Origin: a virus
IMG/VR virus record: IMGVR_UViG_3300044712_001462
Location: 160,529 to 224,528 of that record
Reading direction: 5' to 3' (one strand)
DNA length: 64,000 nucleotides
The notes under the pieces are model-generated. The model was not told the DNA's origin. It saw only the letters and a program-made list of their open reading frames with translations, and ran no database searches. Below, piece after piece: positions 62,102 to 64,000 of this stretch (position 1 is the stretch's first letter; each line of letters starts with the position of its first letter). The position numbers and the translations under genes are program-made.

Positions 62102-63744
62102 TACACACCCATATCATCCGCGAACAACGCCCGTGAATTGTCGTCAATCAGGCCTTGTCGATTACTCGTTACCACTCTTCTCGCCTCACCCGCTGATACA
62201 ATCGTTCCGCTTTCCAGCTCATACTGATGACTGACATCCGATAACGACTGCATAGCCCCATCAATACGCAGAATACGAGTGGGTGAAACACCCGACCGAC
62301 GGTGCTTGACATGCCCAAACGCAATCAGACTCTCGCTTGTAGGAGTACCGGCTACAAAAGCGTTACTGATAAACTCCACGAAGCTCTTAGACTCTGAGCA
62401 ATCAGTCATCGAAGGCAGAGAACCCGGCTTCTTCGAGGCCGCTGCCGGACTCAGCTGATGCATGACCCAGACCGGACAATTGAACTGCTGCGCAACGCGC
62501 AACCGCAGTTCTCGGGGGAATGTGTTTAACAGTAACCGAAGTTCCCGGCCTAGATCTTTGTTGTGTTTTGAACAATACGCCTTTGCAGCAGCACTGGCAT
62601 GGTCAATGATGATGCGATCAATACGTCGGCCATCGTACTGGGAGACCAGTTTTCGCAAAACAAGCTCCAGACCGTAGTGCATATCCCCAGAATAACCTCG
62701 AAATGCCTCTGTTCCTCCCTCCATGTCAATGATGCAAATGTTCTTAATGAGCTGCTCGTAAGCGTTATCCACACGCTGCTCTTCACACCGGATGGTGGCT
62801 TCAGGGTTCTGTCTCATCATCTGCTGCAACTGACGCAGCTCATACGGCTTCAAGTTATCCGGCGTACTGAAGTCACGTCTCGCAATATCCGACCACGCTA
62901 CTCCTGCGCAACGAGCCAGACAGCGATGGAAAATATCTTCCTTTTGATCCTCCCAGGTCACTATCACCGTGATGGGAGCACCTTCTTCACTTCCCGTCTG
63001 AGCTACATGCTCCTCTAAACCGCGCAATGCCGACTGCACCGTAATCATGCACGCCAAGGTGGTCTTGCACGTACCATACGGAGCCATGAAGGCATTCACC
63101 TCTCCCGCTTTATCTCCACCGCCTAAACACCGATCCAGGAAATCAATCCCAATCGGGCGCAGCGGTTCACTCACTTGCTCTTTCCAATTTGGTGCTGCCA
63201 ACTTGAAATCCATCTCATCTAGGCCGAAGGTAGCTGCAGCGCAGAGACGATTCTCTGTCTCTCGCAGCACTGAAAGCAGACTTTCGTTGTAAGCTCCCTT
63301 TGTCTGCTCTGCCAACTCACGCTGGTGATACTCCAGCAACATGCGACGACAGTCATTGAGTGCCACTTGCACCATATCTGTCGTGGGAGCGGGACCGTCA
63401 AATATCGTATCCACAATATCATCGACTTCGACTTCATCCACGTCATGCACAAGGAAGAAGCCGTTGTCATCACGCATTCCAGATAGTTCTGCGTGCATGA
63501 ACTGTTTGCTAGGAATAAGACGACCGTTATAAGCTTCAGCGAAAGCCAGCGCAGCTTCCCAGATTACGGCCGCAGCAGAATCCTCCGCCTCCTCAAAATG
63601 CTCCGGAAGTAGCTGAGCCCGAGCCTGATCAAACGCAGCCTGATGTCGCATGAACACACTGAGAAACCGCTTACGCATCTCGGGTGTCGTCGAGCTGCGA
63701 CGAATGCTGAAGTCGTCATTTCCATTTCGATCTTTTGCCATCAT
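62101..63744 (-). CDS. DnaB-like replicative helicase
   Basis: 547 residues. GEVNAFMAPYGTCKTTLACM (Lys227) is a Walker A with Cys at the usual Gly position. GRRIDRIIIDHASAAA is Walker B, and CPVWVMHQLSPAA matches motif H3 with Gln. N-terminal region is helical. A RecA-fold hexameric helicase is expected. ATG 63744 follows GGAGTA. Coupled to the primase. Confidence 0.8.
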   Translation of the reverse strand: MMAKDRNGNDDFSIRRSSTTPEMRKRFLSVFMRHQAAFDQARAQLLPEHFEEAEDSAAAVIWEAALAFAEAYNGRLIPSKQFMHAELSGMRDDNGFFLVHDVDEVEVDDIVDTIFDGPAPTTDMVQVALNDCRRMLLEYHQRELAEQTKGAYNESLLSVLRETENRLCAAATFGLDEMDFKLAAPNWKEQVSEPLRPIGIDFLDRCLGGGDKAGEVNAFMAPYGTCKTTLACMITVQSALRGLEEHVAQTGSEEGAPITVIVTWEDQKEDIFHRCLARCAGVAWSDIARRDFSTPDNLKPYELRQLQQMMRQNPEATIRCEEQRVDNAYEQLIKNICIIDMEGGTEAFRGYSGDMHYGLELVLRKLVSQYDGRRIDRIIIDHASAAAKAYCSKHNKDLGRELRLLLNTFPRELRLRVAQQFNCPVWVMHQLSPAAASKKPGSLPSMTDCSESKSFVEFISNAFVAGTPTSESLIAFGHVKHRRSGVSPTRILRIDGAMQSLSDVSHQYELESGTIVSAGEARRVVTSNRQGLIDDNSRALFADDMGV

Positions 63745-63989
63745 TACTCCATTACTCGTCGCTGGTCGTACGCTTTCTGTACGATGTCGACAATCTCAGG
63801 CGGCACAAACGATCCCCAGTGCCGCAAATAAATTTCCTCTAAGCCAATAATCTGTGTTACCGCAGCCGGAGCGTAGTCCTGCGCCAGCGTATGAAACCCT
63901 TTGTGATAAGCCGCGCAGTACCGAAACAAGTCTGAAATATCAGACTGGGGATTCGTCACAATCTCCAAAGCCGCGTCAGCTTCACTCAT
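63744..63989 (-). CDS. Small helical protein preceding the helicase
   Basis: 81 residues from ATG 63989. ALEIVTNPQSDISDLFRYCA, then QIIGLEEIYLRHWGSFVPPE. No family recognised. Its stop overlaps the helicase ATG by one base. Could be a helicase loader or simply a coupled small gene. Confidence 0.5.
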   Translation of the reverse strand: MSEADAALEIVTNPQSDISDLFRYCAAYHKGFHTLAQDYAPAAVTQIIGLEEIYLRHWGSFVPPEIVDIVQKAYDQRRVME

Positions 63990-64000
63990 CCCGAAACCAC

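Noticed and set aside
1-64000. tRNA, rRNA, integrase and attachment sites
   Set aside because: None recognised on either strand by eye; short tRNAs could be missed without a covariance search.

Overview
The window looks like part of a large tailed double-stranded DNA phage genome (Caudoviricetes-like). The evidence is a portal protein, a complete phage-type replication and recombination set, dense small genes that overlap by a few bases, and almost all coding on one strand. No integrase, repressor, rRNA, tRNA or CRISPR array was seen, and neither a terminase large subunit nor a recognisable major capsid gene is present, so the window is only part of the genome. The host cannot be fixed from the sequence. 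The SprT-like protein and several small families are of a kind met in environmental phages and bacteria.

Layout, in the direction of transcription (minus strand, right to left). 63989-56091: helicase accessory gene, DnaB-like helicase, zinc-finger/Toprim primase, family A DNA polymerase with a uracil-glycosylase-like N-terminal domain, and a large replication-associated protein. 55994-51788: RecA-like ATPase, two unknown genes and a possible ParB/DUF1016-like protein. 51696-41556: a glycosyltransferase-like gene, many small zinc-ribbon or coiled-coil genes, a DEDDh exonuclease, a RuvC-like resolvase and further unknown DNA-metabolism genes. 41350-27023: virion region with a 478-residue unknown, a portal gene interrupted by a 321-residue LAGLIDADG intein, a DUF3008/glycine-rich protein and a 1590-residue low-complexity protein. 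26870-6219: about sixty small accessory genes, including a radical SAM/HAD-nucleotidase/cysteine-hydrolase-like cassette, a secreted PD-(D/E)xK-like protein, a VWA protein, a DUF4406-like protein and a dNMP kinase. 4277-1: a glycan cassette (three glycosyltransferases, a NodB-type deacetylase and a methyltransferase-like gene). A lone plus-strand operon at 4390-6222 encodes a SprT-like protein, an HTH-like protein and a metallophosphoesterase.

Eleven terminator-like hairpins divide the minus strand into blocks. Most lie directly in front of the Shine-Dalgarno of the next gene, leaving no room for a promoter. An 18-bp motif (TCTCTAATAGCGATAACA) occurs four times exactly and once with two changes, always between genes and in both orientations. 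The most notable points are the portal intein, the repeated intergenic motif, the terminator-next-to-start architecture, the unusual polymerase and P-loop motifs, and several duplicated or interrupted small genes.
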